Assembly (NCBI RefSeq): GCF_000444995.1
Contig: NC_022050.1
Coordinates: forward strand, 124,001-188,000
Length of the DNA: 64,000 nucleotides
Direction of reading: 5' to 3'
From: Paracoccus aminophilus JCM 7686
Lineage (GTDB): Bacteria > Pseudomonadota > Alphaproteobacteria > Rhodobacterales > Rhodobacteraceae
Every line of letters begins with the position of its first letter. Positions within the stretch are counted from its first letter, which is position 1. Positions 8,158 through 15,862 of this stretch are shown here, piece after piece. The position numbers were made by a program, and so were the translations under genes. The notes beneath the pieces are model-generated. The model saw nothing but the letters and a program-made list of their open reading frames with translations. It was not told the origin of the DNA and made no database searches.

Positions 8158-9495
8158 TTATGCCTTGCCGCGCAGCATAGCGTTATAGGTGGCCTTCAGC
8201 GCCACTTCCTTCATCAGCCAGGAAATCCACAGCTCCTCAAGCGGCGCGATCAGACCAGGGAAGGACGGCACCAGATTGTTGTGATAGTCAAATTCCACCA
8301 GCATCGCACGGCCCACGCGGGTGATCATCGGGCAAGAGGTGTAGCCGTCATAGACCGCAGTGCCGTCCCTGCCCCCAATGGCTGCGATCAGATGGTCTTC
8401 GACCACCGGCACCTGCCACTTCACCGAGGCCGCGGTCTTGCCTTTGGGCACACCCGCCACATCGCCAAGCGCGAAGATTTCGGGATAGCGCAGATGGCGC
8501 AGCGTCTTCATGTCGCATTCGACCCAGCCCTGATCGCTCCATTTGTCGGTCCAACTCAGGCCCGATTGCCGGATCACATCGGGCGCGCGCTGCGGCGGGA
8601 TCACATGCAGATAATCGTAATCCATTTCGGTGGTGGAATTCACCGCCTGGCCGGTTGCAGGATCTGTGGTCACAGTTGCAAAGGTCGCGCGCTTTGCACC
8701 GTGGTCAATGGCAGTCAGGGTCTGACCGAAATGCGTGGCAATCCTGCGTTCACCGAACAGCATCCGGATTTTTTCCGAAACGACCGGCACCGAGAACAGC
8801 ACCTGCTGCGGGCAAGCGTAATGCACCTCATATTTGCCCTTCGCGCCGCCACGGCTTGCGATGTCGTCGATCAGGAACGTGTGTTTCAGCGGCGCACCGG
8901 CGCACTTCATCTCGGTCGCGGGACGGGTGAACAGGCCGATGCCGCCCTCTTCGCTGAATGTATGTGCGGCCTCCCAGGTCTTTGCAGCATGGTCGGGCCC
9001 GGCATAAAGTGCCCCGATCCCGTGCTGCCCGACCATGTCTGGGGAAAACCCCTCGATTGCCGCATGATCCAGCACAAGGCCGGGTGCCACCACAAGAAAA
9101 TCATAATCCAGCCGCTGACCGCTTTCGGTCGAGACGGTTTTTGCCAGCGGATCGATCGCGGCGGCCTTTTCCCGGATCAGCGTGATGCCTGACGGCAGCC
9201 AGTCCGTCGTTTGGCTGACAACATAATTCGCGGGCTTCAGCCCGGCCGCGACCAGCGACAGTCCCGGCTGGTAGAGATGTTCCCTGCGCGGGTCGATCAC
9301 CGTTATCGTGGCCCCGTCAAGCCGCTCGACCAGCCGGTTCGCCAGCGTCGTGCCCGCAGCACCGGCACCAATGATCACGATCCGCGCCGTCGTCGTCAGC
9401 CGCGCCGCCTGCGCGCCACCGCCAAGACCCAGGGCCAGCGCACCCGCTGCACCAAGGCCGATAAAGCCCCGCCGCGTGCTGTGGAATTCCGCCAT
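8158..9495 (-). CDS. FAD-dependent sulfide:quinone oxidoreductase-like flavoprotein
   Basis: About 445 residues. The start at 9495 follows a good GGGGGAGA ribosome site; the upstream in-frame extension lacks one. A Tat-like leader (STRRGFIGLGAAGALALG) precedes the FAD-binding motif IVIIGAGAAGTT near residue 40. A second FAD contact, PEIFALGDVAG, is present. Candidate redox cysteines occur in MKCAGAP and YACPQQ, as in SQR and flavocytochrome c sulfide dehydrogenase. It would oxidise sulfide at the membrane and form polysulfide or persulfide, handled by the OsmC, DsrE, ETHE1-like and DUF442 proteins encoded nearby. The subtype is uncertain. Confidence 0.82.
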   Translation of the reverse strand: MAEFHSTRRGFIGLGAAGALALGLGGGAQAARLTTTARIVIIGAGAAGTTLANRLVERLDGATITVIDPRREHLYQPGLSLVAAGLKPANYVVSQTTDWLPSGITLIREKAAAIDPLAKTVSTESGQRLDYDFLVVAPGLVLDHAAIEGFSPDMVGQHGIGALYAGPDHAAKTWEAAHTFSEEGGIGLFTRPATEMKCAGAPLKHTFLIDDIASRGGAKGKYEVHYACPQQVLFSVPVVSEKIRMLFGERRIATHFGQTLTAIDHGAKRATFATVTTDPATGQAVNSTTEMDYDYLHVIPPQRAPDVIRQSGLSWTDKWSDQGWVECDMKTLRHLRYPEIFALGDVAGVPKGKTAASVKWQVPVVEDHLIAAIGGRDGTAVYDGYTSCPMITRVGRAMLVEFDYHNNLVPSFPGLIAPLEELWISWLMKEVALKATYNAMLRGKA

Positions 9496-9558
9496 TCTGA
9501 AATCTCCCCCCTTCTGAAACCGAAGCAGAGCGGGGAAAACCCCGCTCTGCACTGCGCA

Positions 9559-10014
9559 TCATGCCGCCTCTGCCTCACGCGTGACGATCTCGGCTTCGCC
9601 CTCCAGCAGCTTGTGGACCGGGCATTTGTCGGCCATCGCGATCAGGAAGGCCCGATCCTCGGGCGTCAGATCGCCAAGCAGGGTCACGACGCGTTCGAAC
9701 GCATGCGGCTTCTGGCCAGAAGGCGCGCTATCCGTGCCCATATTCATCGGCGGGGCGCGCAAATGGCGCACCTCGACCGAGACATCATCGAGTGCGATTT
9801 TCCTGCGGCCTGCCACCATGCGGATGGTCATCGTGGTGCAGGCGCCAAGCCCGGCCATCACCAGTTCGAACGGGTCCGGCCCGGTATCCTGGCCGCCAAA
9901 GGTGCCAGGCTCATCGGCACCAAGAATATGGTGGCCGATATTGATATATTGCCCAAAGGGGCCAAAGCCGCTTTCACGGGCCTTGACGATGTTGCGTTGC
10001 GGAGCAGTGGTCAT
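9559..10014 (-). CDS. OsmC-family thiol peroxidase/redox protein
   Basis: A 151-residue OsmC/Ohr-fold protein. The motif LVMAGLGACTTMTIRMVA carries the first conserved cysteine, and KCPVHKLLEG the second, matching the two-Cys catalytic site of the family. OsmC-like proteins reduce organic hydroperoxides or act on persulfides. It lies between dsrE and the SQR-like gene on the same strand, so a role in persulfide handling is likely (inference from context). Confidence 0.85.
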   Translation of the reverse strand: MTTAPQRNIVKARESGFGPFGQYINIGHHILGADEPGTFGGQDTGPDPFELVMAGLGACTTMTIRMVAGRRKIALDDVSVEVRHLRAPPMNMGTDSAPSGQKPHAFERVVTLLGDLTPEDRAFLIAMADKCPVHKLLEGEAEIVTREAEAA

Positions 10015-10041
10015 CGGAATTGTCCTTCAGGGAAATTGCGC

Positions 10042-10413
10042 TCAGGTGATCTGAAGCGAGCCTTTGGCCGCCATCATCAGGTCGATGACTTCGGGTGCGG
10101 TGACAATCTCGTAGCCCGGCACCATCTGCTCAGCGGAAAAGCCATTGTGGATCATGCAGGATTTGCAGATCCCGATGCGGCCACCGCCGTCGCGGAACTT
10201 CGCCAACAGATCGGAAACAGGCTCGAAGGGTTTGCCCACGTCGATGCCATCCGTTGCGCCGGGCAGGCCCAGTTCGACCGCCTCCACCATCAAAAGCACC
10301 ATCGCACCATGGCTCTTTTGCTGCGCATTCAGCGCCATGGTGAAGGCCACGGTGACCTTTGCGGGATTGGACTTGCCATCGAACAGCGTTGCGACAAAAT
10401 CTGCGGATTGCAT
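10042..10413 (-). CDS. DsrE-family sulfur-relay protein
   Basis: A 123-residue DsrE-like protein. The likely sulfur-carrying cysteines are in IGICKSCMIHNG (C-x2-C), followed by a C-terminal segment typical of DsrE/TusD-like folds. The start follows a strong GGAGGG ribosome site. It is the first gene of the minus-strand sulfide unit (dsrE-osmC-sqr-DUF5368) and is divergent from the Crp/Fnr regulator, sharing a 243-bp intergenic region with a 16-bp palindrome. Probable role: accepting or trafficking sulfane sulfur in the cytoplasm. Confidence 0.8.
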   Translation of the reverse strand: MQSADFVATLFDGKSNPAKVTVAFTMALNAQQKSHGAMVLLMVEAVELGLPGATDGIDVGKPFEPVSDLLAKFRDGGGRIGICKSCMIHNGFSAEQMVPGYEIVTAPEVIDLMMAAKGSLQIT

Positions 10414-10536
10414 GAAACCCTCCTGGAATCCGGGTAAAAAAGTTCAGGGGCGTCTGGACGCGTGGCCTCGGAACTGTGCCTTTTTGGATTTAGCCGCCAA
10501 ACAGCAATTGCAGAAGATCGCCAGCATGCCATGATA

Positions 10537-10552
10537 TGTCGCCAAGGCGACA
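10537..10552. promoter_or_regulatory. CRP-like palindrome between dsrE and the Crp/Fnr regulator gene
   Basis: Perfect inverted repeat TGTCGCCAAGGCGACA. Its TGTCG-N6-CGACA layout has the same geometry as a CRP operator (TGTGA-N6-TCACA). It is centred 112 bp before the regulator start and 131 bp before dsrE, in the shared divergent promoter region. Best guess: the operator of the adjacent Crp/Fnr-family protein. Confidence 0.5.
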
Positions 10553-10656
10553 GGCGACTGCGCGCAGATCTGTAGAGAGGCTTTCACCGCAAAGCCTGCT
10601 ATCCACTGGCTTTAGATTTGGAATGGCCCGAAATCCGGCCGTTGCAGGAGCGATAT

Positions 10657-11319
10657 ATGAACGACTGGACCGCCCATTTCAAAGAGCTAGACCAGCTTCC
10701 CGCCGCGCTGCGCAAGTCGCTTTTGCATGGCAGCCGCAAACTGGACTTTCCCGCAGGAACACGGCTTTTTGGTGCGGGCCAGCCTGCCGATCACCTGCTT
10801 TTGCTGCTTTCCGGTCGGATCAGAGTCACTCAAGTGTCCGATAGTGGACGTGAAGTGGTTCTCTACCGTATCGGTGCTGGCGAAAGCTGTGTGTTAACCT
10901 CGGCCTGTATGCTGGCCTATGACGATCTGGCGACCGAGGGCATGGCCGAAACCGATATCGAGGCGATCGGTATCCCGCGTGCCACTTTCGACGAGATGAT
11001 GGGACTTTCGCCCGAATTTCGAGGCTTTGTGATGCGGGCCTGGTCACGCCGGGTCACCGACCTGCTATCGCTGATCGACGACATCGCCTTCCAGCGCATC
11101 GATCTGCGCCTGGCACAGCGTCTTCTTGCCATGGCCGAGGGTGACAGGGTCAACGTCACGCATCAGCAACTGGCGACCGAGCTCGGTTCGGCGCGCGAGG
11201 TGATCAGCCGGGCGCTGGCGGAATTCCAGCGGCGGGGCTGGATCGAGCAGGCCCGGGGCGAGTTGCGGCTGACCAACCGGGATGCATTGGAAAAACTGAC
11301 CCAGAGCGCGGAACAGTAA
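10657..11319 (+). CDS. Crp/Fnr-family regulator, probable sulfide/thiol-responsive
   Basis: About 220 residues: an N-terminal cyclic-nucleotide-like beta barrel (AGTRLFGAGQPADHLLLLLS), a long dimerisation helix, and a C-terminal winged helix with recognition helix GSAREVISRALAEF. The ATG at 10657 follows CAGGAG; the in-frame start 39 bp upstream lacks a ribosome site. The only two cysteines, C78 and C84, lie in SCVLTSACM (C-x5-C). The N-terminal cluster cysteines of FNR are absent, so it is not an Fe-S FNR. Position between two sulfur operons suggests a thiol or persulfide sensor (inference). Confidence 0.8.
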   Translation: MNDWTAHFKELDQLPAALRKSLLHGSRKLDFPAGTRLFGAGQPADHLLLLLSGRIRVTQVSDSGREVVLYRIGAGESCVLTSACMLAYDDLATEGMAETDIEAIGIPRATFDEMMGLSPEFRGFVMRAWSRRVTDLLSLIDDIAFQRIDLRLAQRLLAMAEGDRVNVTHQQLATELGSAREVISRALAEFQRRGWIEQARGELRLTNRDALEKLTQSAEQ

Positions 11320-11386
11320 CTAAGTCACAGACGGAAGGCGCCGGGGCGTGGCATCCATGACCCGAAACCGATTCCAGAGGTGTCCC

Positions 11387-11599
11387 ATGCTGAAAAATCT
11401 TGGCCAGACCGACCGCATTCTGCGGCTGGCTGCTGGCATCGTCATCGCTGCCATTGCCTGGTTCTACGGCGCAAACTGGCCAATCCTCGGCCCTGTGCTG
11501 TGGATCGTCGCGGCAGTCCTGTTGCTGACCGCCGCTTTCGCCACCTGCCCGGCTTACCGTCTGGTCGGTCTCTCGACCTGTCCGTTGAAAAAGAAATGA
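11387..11599 (+). CDS. DUF2892 small membrane protein
   Basis: About 70 residues with two membrane helices and a C-terminal ATCPAYRLVGLSTCPLKKK, typical of DUF2892 (YgaP membrane domain). The ATG at 11387 follows GAGGTG, so the longer upstream reading is not needed. Its stop overlaps the next gene (AATGA), showing translational coupling with the YeeE/YedE half-transporter. In other genomes such domains accompany rhodanese and sulfide genes; the molecular role is not established. Confidence 0.75.
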   Translation: MLKNLGQTDRILRLAAGIVIAAIAWFYGANWPILGPVLWIVAAVLLLTAAFATCPAYRLVGLSTCPLKKK

Positions 11600-12024
11600 C
11601 CGAGTTCACCCCCTTCACATCCTTCTCCGGTGGCATGCTGATCGGACTTGCTGCCGTTTTGCTGATGGCCTTCCATGGACGTATCCTTGGTGCGACAGGA
11701 ATCCTGTCCGGCTTGATGCGCAGCGGCGATGGCCGCGACTGGTCTTTGCGTGCCGTCATGCTTCTGGGCATGGTGCTGGCACCGGGGCTGATACTCCTTG
11801 CAACAGGCACATGGCCCGCAATGGAGGTGCCGGTTTCCATGGCCGCCATCATTGGCGGCGGGCTTCTTGTCGGCATCGGCGTCAGCTATGGTGGCGGTTG
11901 CACCTCCGGGCACGGCGTCTGCGGCAACGCCCGCCTGTCGCGCCGCTCGATCACGGCAACGATCAGCTTCATGCTCGCAGCCTTCGTCACCGTCTATGTG
12001 ACCCGCCACCTGATCGGAGCCTGA
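11596..12024 (+). CDS. YeeE/YedE-family sulfur transporter, N-terminal half subunit (PmpA-like)
   Basis: A 142-residue membrane protein with about four helices. It carries the YeeE/YedE signature YGGGCTSGHGVCGNARLS, whose cysteine conducts thiosulfate or sulfane sulfur in characterised homologues. It pairs with the next gene, 2 bp downstream, which encodes the other half; together they equal one full-length YeeE. Overlap with the DUF2892 stop suggests one transcript from the Crp/Fnr gene onward. Probable role: moving persulfide or thiosulfate sulfur across the inner membrane. Confidence 0.85.
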   Translation: MTEFTPFTSFSGGMLIGLAAVLLMAFHGRILGATGILSGLMRSGDGRDWSLRAVMLLGMVLAPGLILLATGTWPAMEVPVSMAAIIGGGLLVGIGVSYGGGCTSGHGVCGNARLSRRSITATISFMLAAFVTVYVTRHLIGA

Positions 12025-12025
12025 A

Positions 12026-12460
12026 ATGCGCCTACTTTCCGCTTTGCTGATCGGCCTGGTCTTCGGGACCGGGATTGCGGTCTCGGGCATGTTCAACCCG
12101 GCCAAAGTCCTGAACTTCTTCGATCTGGCCGGAAGCTGGGACCCCAGCCTTGCCTTTGTGATGGGCGGCGCGCTGGCGGTCGCCATCCCGGGATACAGGT
12201 TGGTTCTGGCGCGGCGCGCGCCGCGGTTCGAGCCGAAGTTCCAACTGCCCGGCACCAGGCTGATCGACGTGAAACTGGTCGCCGGATCGGCAGTCTTCGG
12301 CATAGGCTGGGGGATTGCGGGCTTTTGCCCCGGCGGCGCTTTGCCCGCGCTTGGCACCCTGCGCCCCGAGCCGCTGGCCTTTGTCGCAGCCCTGATCTGC
12401 GGCCTACTGATCGCGCGTGGCATAAACGGCCTGATCGCCAGCCGCACCCAAACCGCCTGA
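12026..12460 (+). CDS. YeeE/YedE-family sulfur transporter, C-terminal half subunit (PmpB-like)
   Basis: A 144-residue membrane protein, the partner of the gene just upstream. It has the matching signature GWGIAGFCPGGALPALG with the conserved cysteine, and starts with a helix containing GIAVSGMFNPAKVLNFFD, typical of this half. Split YeeE pairs next to sulfide oxidation and persulfide dioxygenase genes are common in Proteobacteria. Expected location: inner membrane. Confidence 0.85.
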   Translation: MRLLSALLIGLVFGTGIAVSGMFNPAKVLNFFDLAGSWDPSLAFVMGGALAVAIPGYRLVLARRAPRFEPKFQLPGTRLIDVKLVAGSAVFGIGWGIAGFCPGGALPALGTLRPEPLAFVAALICGLLIARGINGLIASRTQTA

Positions 12461-12475
12461 TTTACGGAGAAGCCC

Positions 12476-13357
12476 ATGACCTGCAAACCCGATCTGACCA
12501 TGAAACCCGAGGTCACACCGTTTTTCGACCCGGCCACCAATACGATTTCCTATGTGGTGAAGGATCCGGGCTCTGAGGCCTGTGCCGTGGTCGATTCCGT
12601 GATGGATATCGACTATGCCGCCGGCCGCATCAGCTATGAAAGCGCCGACCGGATCATCGCCTTCATCCGCGAAAAGGCTCTGCGTCTCGAATGGCTGATC
12701 GAAACGCATGTCCATGCCGACCACCTTTCCGGCGCGCCCTATATCCAGGCCGCGCTTGGCGGCAAGATCGGCATCGGCAGGAACATCACCGTGGTGCAGG
12801 AAACCTTTGGAAAGGTCTTCAATGAGGGCACCGAATTCCAGCGTGACGGCAGCCAGTTCGACCGGCTGTTCGAAGATGGCGACAGCTACAGGATCGGGGC
12901 CATGACCGCCTGCACGATCCATACCCCCGGCCATACACCGGCCTGCATGACCCATGTCATCGGCGATGCGGCCTTTGTCGGCGATACGCTTTTCATGCCC
13001 GATGGCGGCTCTGCCCGCGCCGATTTCCCCGGCGGCGATGCCGGAACGCTTTATGACAGCATCCAGCGCGTGTTGGCCCTGTCCCGCGAAACCCGGCTTT
13101 TCATGTGCCACGACTACGGACCGAATGGCCGCGACATCGCATGGGAAACCACGGTGGGAGAACAGCGCGACCACAATATCCATGTGGGTCAGGGCCGCTC
13201 GCGCGAGGACTTTGTTGCCATGCGCGAGGCCCGCGACGCCACGCTGAAGATGCCGACCCTGATCATTCCCTCACTTCAGGTGAACATGAAGGCGGGCGAG
13301 TTGCCACCCGAGGAAAACGGCAAGCGCTTCCTCAAAGTGCCTCTTGGCGGGCTGTAA
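12476..13357 (+). CDS. Metallo-beta-lactamase-fold hydrolase, persulfide dioxygenase (ETHE1/Blh)-like
   Basis: A 293-residue MBL-fold protein with the metal motif ETHVHADHLSGAPY, a second His in HTPGHTPACMTHV, and the later metal ligands FVGDTLF and CHDYGPNGR. The spacing matches ETHE1/Blh-type enzymes, which oxidise glutathione persulfide to sulfite using Fe(II) and oxygen. It is followed by a DUF442 protein, the domain that fuses to it in full-length Blh, so here the two are separate genes. It would clear persulfides made by the SQR-like enzyme. Confidence 0.85.
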   Translation: MTCKPDLTMKPEVTPFFDPATNTISYVVKDPGSEACAVVDSVMDIDYAAGRISYESADRIIAFIREKALRLEWLIETHVHADHLSGAPYIQAALGGKIGIGRNITVVQETFGKVFNEGTEFQRDGSQFDRLFEDGDSYRIGAMTACTIHTPGHTPACMTHVIGDAAFVGDTLFMPDGGSARADFPGGDAGTLYDSIQRVLALSRETRLFMCHDYGPNGRDIAWETTVGEQRDHNIHVGQGRSREDFVAMREARDATLKMPTLIIPSLQVNMKAGELPPEENGKRFLKVPLGGL

Positions 13358-13366
13358 GAGGCCGGT

Positions 13367-13696
13367 ATGGATATTCGCCACCACACGCCGCAGATCGGCA
13401 TCTGCGGCCAGATCAGCCCCGACGACATCCCGGCGCTGGTCAAATCCGGCTACCGCCTCCTGATCTGCAATCGCCCTGACGGCGAAGAGCCGGGTCAGCC
13501 GGGATTTGCCCTGATCGCCGCCGCAGCGAGCGCGGCCGGGATCGGAGCGCTGCATCTGCCGGTTTCCGGGCCAGCCGATATTGCAGCCCAGGCCCCGGCG
13601 TTGGCCGGGGCCCTGCGCAATGCTCCCGGACCAGCCTTGCTCTGGTGTCGTTCAGGGGCGCGCAGCAGCGCGCTTTGCGCCGCCGCCGGTGTCTGA
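13367..13696 (+). CDS. DUF442 (TIGR01244-type) sulfur transferase, Blh N-terminal domain as a stand-alone protein
   Basis: A 109-residue protein of the DUF442 family. The active-site loop LLWCRSGARSSALCA resembles a rhodanese/phosphatase loop, with the Cys expected to carry the persulfide. It begins 10 bp after the ETHE1-like gene. In Blh the same domain is fused to the N-terminus of the MBL domain. Expected role: sulfur transfer to thiosulfate or glutathione in the cytoplasm. A strong hairpin follows the gene. Confidence 0.8.
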   Translation: MDIRHHTPQIGICGQISPDDIPALVKSGYRLLICNRPDGEEPGQPGFALIAAAASAAGIGALHLPVSGPADIAAQAPALAGALRNAPGPALLWCRSGARSSALCAAAGV

Positions 13697-13714
13697 CGGC
13701 CCACCCTGCCCCAC

Positions 13715-13740
13715 ACCCGCGCCCTGATCGGGCGCGGGTT
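13715..13740 (+). terminator. Strong hairpin after the DUF442 gene
   Basis: A perfect 10-bp stem, ACCCGCGCCC / GGGCGCGGGT, with loop TGATC, followed by a short TT. It begins 18 bp after the DUF442 stop and ends 26 bp before sulP, so it probably ends or attenuates the sulfide-operon transcript before sulP. Confidence 0.6.
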
Positions 13741-13765
13741 CCCGAATTTGCCGAAAGTGGCTGCC

Positions 13766-15502
13766 ATGCGCCTGTCCCTGACCTCTCTGATGCCGGTTCT
13801 TGTCTGGGGGCGGCGCTACAACCGGGCCGATCTGTCGTCCGACCTGACGGCGGCGGTAATCGTCACCATGATGCTGGTGCCGCAATCGCTGGCCTATGCG
13901 ATGCTGGCGGGGCTGCCACCGCAGGCGGGAATCTATGCCTCGGTCCTGCCGATCATCCTTTATGCGGTCTTCGGCACCAGCCGGGCGCTGGCAGTGGGGC
14001 CGGTCGCCGTGGTCTCGCTGATGACTGCCTCGGCGGTGGGCCAGGTCGCCGCGGCCGGGACGGCGGGCTATGCGGTCGCCGCGCTGACACTGGCACTGCT
14101 GTCAGGGCTGATGCTGATCGCATTGGGGCTGCTGCGCTTTGGTTTTCTGGCGAACTTCCTGTCGCATCCGGTGATTGCGGGCTTCATCATCGCCTCGGGC
14201 CTGCTGATCGCCGCCGGGCAGGCGCGCCATATCCTTGGCATCAGGGGCGGCGGTAATACGCTGCCGGAGATCCTGCACGGGCTTTGGCTGAACATCGGCG
14301 GCACCAATACACCAACGCTGATGATCGGGCTTGCCTCGCTTGGATTTCTGGTCTGGGTGCGCAAGGGCATGAAGCCCGCGCTGAAACGGTTGGGCGCGGG
14401 CGAGGGGCTTGCCACGCTGCTGACCCGGGCTGGGCCGGTCTTTGCCATTGTCGCCACCACCGCCGCAGTCGAGGCCCTCGGTCTGCATGAAAAGGGCGTG
14501 GCAATTGTCGGAACCATCCCGCAGGGGTTGCCGCCCCTGACCCTGCCCGGCCTGTCGCCCGACCTGCTCGGGGCCCTGCTGCTGCCCGCCGCGCTGATCT
14601 CGATCATCGGCTTTGTCGAAAGCGTCTCGGTGGCGCAGACGCTGGCCGCGAAGAAACGCCAGCGGATCGACCCGGATCAGGAACTGATCGGGCTTGGCGC
14701 CGCCAATATCGGCGCGGCCTTTACCGGCGGCTTTCCGGTGACGGGAGGCTTTGCGCGCTCGGTGGTGAATTTCGACGCGGGTGCTGCCACGCCCGCCGCC
14801 GGGGCCCTTACCGCGATCGGTCTGGCGCTGGCGGCACTGGCGCTGACGCCGCTGCTTTACTTCCTGCCGCAGGCCACACTGGCGGCAACGATCATTGTCG
14901 CGGTCCTCAGCCTTGTGGAGCCGGCCATCCTGCGCCGCACCTGGGCCTATTCGCGCCGCGATTTTGCAAGCGTGCTGGCGACGATCCTTGCCACGCTGGG
15001 CTTCGGGGTCGAGGCCGGGGTATCGACCGGGGTCGCGCTGTCCCTGCTGCTGCATCTGCTCAATACCGCCCGCCCGCATGTGGCCGAGGTCGGGCTGGTC
15101 CCCGGCAGCCAGCATTTCCGCAACATCCAGCGCCATCAGGTCGAGACCCTGCCGGGCGTGCTGATGCTTCGGGTGGACGAGAGCCTCTATTTCGCCAATG
15201 CCCGCGCCATCGAGACCATGGTTCTGGACCGGCTCGCCGCAGATCCCGCAATCCGCGAAGTGGTGCTGATGTGTTCGGCGGTGAATGTGATCGACTTTTC
15301 CGCCCTGGAATCGCTTGAGGCGCTGGCGCATGAACTGGCGGCCCAGAAGGTGCGGCTGCACCTTTCGGAGGTCAAGGGCCCGGTGATGGATCGACTGCAA
15401 GGCAGCCGTTTCCTCAAAGACCTAAACGGCAAGGTCTTCCTGTCGCAATATGACGCCTGGAGGGCAATCATTGCGGACGCACCAACAGTCCATCTCGAGT
15501 GA
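13766..15502 (+). CDS. SulP-family sulfate permease with STAS domain
   Basis: About 578 residues. The membrane part begins AAVIVTMMLVPQSLAYAMLAG, the SulP signature, and has 12-14 helices. The C-terminal cytoplasmic STAS domain (from about residue 440) contains VLMCSAVNVIDFSALESLE. The ATG at 13766 is preferred over a TTG six codons upstream. SulP proteins move sulfate or other anions such as bicarbonate. Its place after the sulfide-oxidation genes suggests export or exchange of sulfate or sulfite, but the substrate is not shown by sequence. Confidence 0.85.
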   Translation: MRLSLTSLMPVLVWGRRYNRADLSSDLTAAVIVTMMLVPQSLAYAMLAGLPPQAGIYASVLPIILYAVFGTSRALAVGPVAVVSLMTASAVGQVAAAGTAGYAVAALTLALLSGLMLIALGLLRFGFLANFLSHPVIAGFIIASGLLIAAGQARHILGIRGGGNTLPEILHGLWLNIGGTNTPTLMIGLASLGFLVWVRKGMKPALKRLGAGEGLATLLTRAGPVFAIVATTAAVEALGLHEKGVAIVGTIPQGLPPLTLPGLSPDLLGALLLPAALISIIGFVESVSVAQTLAAKKRQRIDPDQELIGLGAANIGAAFTGGFPVTGGFARSVVNFDAGAATPAAGALTAIGLALAALALTPLLYFLPQATLAATIIVAVLSLVEPAILRRTWAYSRRDFASVLATILATLGFGVEAGVSTGVALSLLLHLLNTARPHVAEVGLVPGSQHFRNIQRHQVETLPGVLMLRVDESLYFANARAIETMVLDRLAADPAIREVVLMCSAVNVIDFSALESLEALAHELAAQKVRLHLSEVKGPVMDRLQGSRFLKDLNGKVFLSQYDAWRAIIADAPTVHLE

Positions 15503-15862
15503 CGGTCAGACAGCCTAGTGCTTCCCAAAGCTAAAGCGGCAGCAACCTGGGGCAGCCATATGCTGCACTTTTCATTTGCAATCCATGCCAACAGGAACTT
15601 CAATATACTTGACTGGAAAAGTCTCTTGTTAAGCGCGATGGAAAGGCAAGCGTCGAACCAAGGCGAGAGAGACAATTGTAATCTGCCTGTTTCATGCCGC
15701 ACCATTCCGTGAAGAGCCGCCCATGCCGAAATGTCGCGCGTCATCCCGCCGCGCGGCCCTGGCGCATTAAAACGGTATGTTGTCGCGTCACTGCCTGACG
15801 GTTCGTTCCGGTTCCCCGTAAATACAATTGCAGAGTGGTAAATCACGGATTGCATCAAGACC
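15503..15862. other. Intergenic region between sulP and cydD
   Basis: A 360-bp gap that is richer in A/T than its flanks. Short open frames here have no recognisable protein features or good ribosome sites. It probably holds the promoter for the cydDCABX run. I saw no clear FNR box, terminator or RNA gene in it. Confidence 0.4.

Noticed and set aside
15518..15712. Possible small gene between sulP and cydD
   Set aside because: 64 codons, no ribosome site and no recognisable features.
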